The notes beneath the pieces were generated by a model that was not told the DNA's origin, ran no database searches, and saw only the letters and a list, made by a program, of their open reading frames with translations. Made by a program: the position numbers and the translations under genes. This document shows positions 61,952 to 64,000 of a stretch of DNA of 64,000 nucleotides, one piece after another (within the stretch, counting starts at the first letter, position 1; each line of letters starts with the position of its first letter). Origin of the DNA: Hyposmocoma kahamanoa (lineage: Eukaryota > Arthropoda > Insecta > Lepidoptera > Cosmopterigidae); NCBI RefSeq assembly GCF_003589595.1, contig NW_020653711.1, forward strand, positions 4,432,777 through 4,496,776. Direction: 5' to 3'.

Positions 61952-62170
61952 GTGTTCCGGTTTTGAAGGATTAAGGGTGCTGGTGAAATTACAGGCACAT
62001 GAGACTTGTCAACTTATGTCTCACGGTGACGGGCGCAGTGGCAGTGCCCCTAAGATTTTTGCGACTTAAAGCTCCGAGTGGCGCTGTAACTATTATGGAC
62101 AGGCGTGTAGCTTACCATCAGGCGCACGACTTGTTCGTCCCGTCACTTGATATTATAAAAAAAAAATAAA
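61952..62170 (+). mobile_element. R1 repeat, 5' truncated
   Basis: GTTCCGGTTTTGAAGGATTAAG to GTCACTTGATATTATAAAAAAA; begins immediately after the LINE A-tail. Confidence 0.85.
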
Positions 62171-62618
62171 CAGTCGCAATCCGAATAAAGTTTTATTTAC
62201 TACATTTACTTTTGTTACTTAGGATTATTTCCTTTAAACAGCTTTATTTCCTACAAACAACCAATTATAAGAAGAAAGTCTTAAAACTTCTAAACAGTTT
62301 TGTTTATTTCCAATGTTAGAGATAATAAACTCTTCTTGGAAAACTCTTAATTGAAAGCTAAACAGATTTTTGTTTGTGTTTCTACGTTATTGTATCGGAT
62401 TTAACGTAGTTAGGAATAGTTTCGATTTTGATACCGCAATTTAGACACAACATAATTAAAAGCTCGATGTTCTCCGAAATCTTTTATGATGTTTTTTATA
62501 CAATCAAACAAATTAGTATTTCCCTGCCAGACTTTAGGGTCATTTTTATTTTACTGTTTTACTGTTTCCGGTTAAACATTGGACATACAAACATAATTAT
62601 TGAATAGACAATTATTGT
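62171..62618. other. No gene seen
   Basis: AT-rich unassigned DNA. Confidence 0.35.
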
Positions 62619-62680
62619 GTAATTGGGCCTCTAGTTCATACTAGTAAATAGTTACTAATATGAACTGGATGCCCAATTAC
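62619..62680. repeat. Hairpin with 29-bp imperfect arms
   Basis: GTAATTGGGCCTCTAGTTCA.. (62619-62647) pairs with ..TGAACTGGATGCCCAATTAC (62652-62680), four mismatches, 4-nt loop. Confidence 0.8.
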
Positions 62681-62757
62681 TCAAAATGAGTTTCTCGTCT
62701 TGAAGATCCGATTATCGGAAAAATGTAAAAAAATTTTTCATTTAAATACGCGTTCGT

Positions 62758-62956
62758 ACTGCCTTCATGGCCGAAGGGTTGCCAAGTTGGTATGTCACGC
62801 CAAGGTCTCGAGTTCGATTCGAATATTTATATGTCTACATTTATTTCTCTCATGAGGTTGGATATAATTTGTGGTTGTCTATGTGTGTATCCATGGCATC
62901 CGCGATACAGGGTTTCCCTAGTGCGGGGCTAGAAGTGTGTGCGTTATTTATTATAA
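62758..62956 (+). mobile_element. SINE A
   Basis: ACTGCCTTCATGGCCGAAGG, B box GAGTTCGATTCG, CCATGGCATCCGCGATACAG and GTGTGCGTTATTTATTAT. Confidence 0.8.
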
Positions 62957-63127
62957 ATATTTGCGATTATCGCTCTTTCAAGTGGGCGACTCTTGAGTAC
63001 ATGTAGCAGTATCGCAACAATCATTAAAATCGAATGTATGTAAAAATCTCGCACTTAAAACGGGTCAAACCGATTCAAATCGATTTATACGATACTTGTA
63101 TGATTTTTTTTAAGATAGACTCGTCAC

Positions 63128-63224
63128 TTGTCACGTCCAGATCGCAAAGATCTGAGGGGCACTGCCACTACGATCGTCACCTTGAGACATAAGCAGACTG
63201 GTTCCATGTGCCTGTAATTTCACC
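63128..63224 (-). mobile_element. R1 fragment
   Basis: CGTCACTTG at 63122, GATCGCAAAGATCTGAGGGG to CCATGTGCCTGTAATTTCACC. Confidence 0.7.
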
Positions 63225-63398
63225 GGGAAGGAAGATTTATTTATTCTACCTCAATTTGGTTTGTAGGTTTTAATTTCACAAATTCATAAAATATCTGCAT
63301 AAATGATACCTCAAAATAAACAGCAATAAAACAAATACGTGTTTAAATTCACCCTCTGATGTTGTCAAAAAACCGGTTTCGTTAATTCGCATCACCCG

Positions 63399-63623
63399 TG
63401 GAAGAATGGCATAAGCGGAGCTACATCAGAAACGTTGATTGCTCCATTAGATACAGAAAAATATAACCTATGTACAATATCCTCTCCAATTCTTGTAACG
63501 CTATCGATTAATATTGTAGATAGAGATACAAGAATAGGAGAGGATAAATAGAGGAGGATATTTTTCTGTGTCTGTGGAGCAATAAACATGTGTGACGTAA
63601 CTCCACTTATGGATTCTTCCACG
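63399..63623. repeat. 225-bp long imperfect hairpin (~100-bp arms)
   Basis: Left arm from GTGGAAGAATGGCATAAGCG to CTCTCCAATTCTTGTAAC; right arm from GATACAAGAATAGGAGAG to TTATGGATTCTTCCACG. Pairing is broken by small bulges; loop about 25 nt around 63498-63523. A minus open frame of 76 codons spans it because the arms are open in both directions. Confidence 0.8.
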
Positions 63624-63758
63624 AAGGCTGCGAATTATTGAAAATTTTCGTAAATTTCAAACGCCTGTAAAAAAGATTTCACACGACACAGGTGCTTAGA
63701 GCACGTTTTATTAGATTGCGTACACATTAGTTTTATTTATTAGCAAATAATCTCAATA

Positions 63759-63845
63759 CAGAGTACTAAAAAAACCGACCTCAAAAGTACGTGGAATTAC
63801 GTCTATTTGCTTAGTTTTATTGAAATATCCCCTAGTTCGCCACTA
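63759..63845 (-). repeat. End of the lepidopteran repeat seen at 45.6 kb
   Basis: CAGAGTACTAAAAAAACCGA..CTCAAAAGT..GGAATTACGTCTATTTGC..TTTTATTGAAAT, inverse of 45600-45690. Confidence 0.6.
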
Positions 63846-64000
63846 TACAGGACTTGACACTGACGATAATAAACATCGGTTTTCACTACTCAAAGTATAT
63901 TGATAGAAAAACGCCTTGAATTGGAGAAATAGGAAAAATCAACCATTAAAATAATTGCTCCTCAAGCAAAATTTAAGCGCTATTTGTAAAAATGACTCTT

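Overview
The window is eukaryotic, AT-rich and almost certainly lepidopteran (moth or butterfly). Evidence: several copies of the repeat class beginning with an 'AACCGACTTCAAAAAAGGAG'-like motif (21.7, 45.4, 47.5 kb), the 'ctgctgggca..gcctcccc' type 3' ends of lepidopteran retroposons (16.6, 55.7, 61.4 kb), tRNA-headed SINEs, and about 25 copies of one ~340-bp interspersed repeat (called R1 here). No host gene could be supported anywhere.

Region 1 (1 to about 8.4 kb) is the right-hand part of a Polinton/Maverick (adintovirus-like) element. All its genes are on the + strand, tightly packed, and none is broken inside the window: protein-primed family B DNA polymerase (5' part lies outside), FtsK/A32-like packaging ATPase, a conserved Maverick protein, a small coiled-coil ORF, a retroviral-type integrase with C-terminal chromodomain, an adenovirus pX-like core protein, an adenain-like cysteine protease, two tiny ORFs (48 and 52 codons), a double jelly-roll major capsid protein and an unassigned 160-aa protein overlapping it by 4 nt. 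Polymerase and integrase would replicate and insert the DNA; ATPase, protease, core and capsid proteins would build a virion. No penton/minor capsid gene is recognisable here. The most notable signal is a canonical A AAA AAC heptamer directly before the stop of the pX-like gene; the protease frame, which has no Met until well inside its conserved N-terminus, is reached by a -1 shift there. The element runs out in two 137-bp tandem repeats and a long-armed hairpin (8.09-8.39 kb).

Region 2 (8.4 to 64 kb) is intergenic or intronic DNA made of layers of mobile elements: R1 copies, tRNA-derived SINEs (families A, B, C and others), fragments of several non-LTR retrotransposons (endonuclease, RT and C-terminal pieces; one with a 5' inversion at 30.2-31.9 kb), a Penelope-type GIY-YIG fragment (34.05 kb), and short TIR or foldback DNA elements, including one with an 8-bp target duplication and a recognisable empty site elsewhere in the window. 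Stretches not named in the feature list hold only AT-rich sequence in which I see no gene. R1, SINE A/B/C and R2 are labels used only in this annotation; copy boundaries were judged by eye and are good to roughly 5-20 bp.
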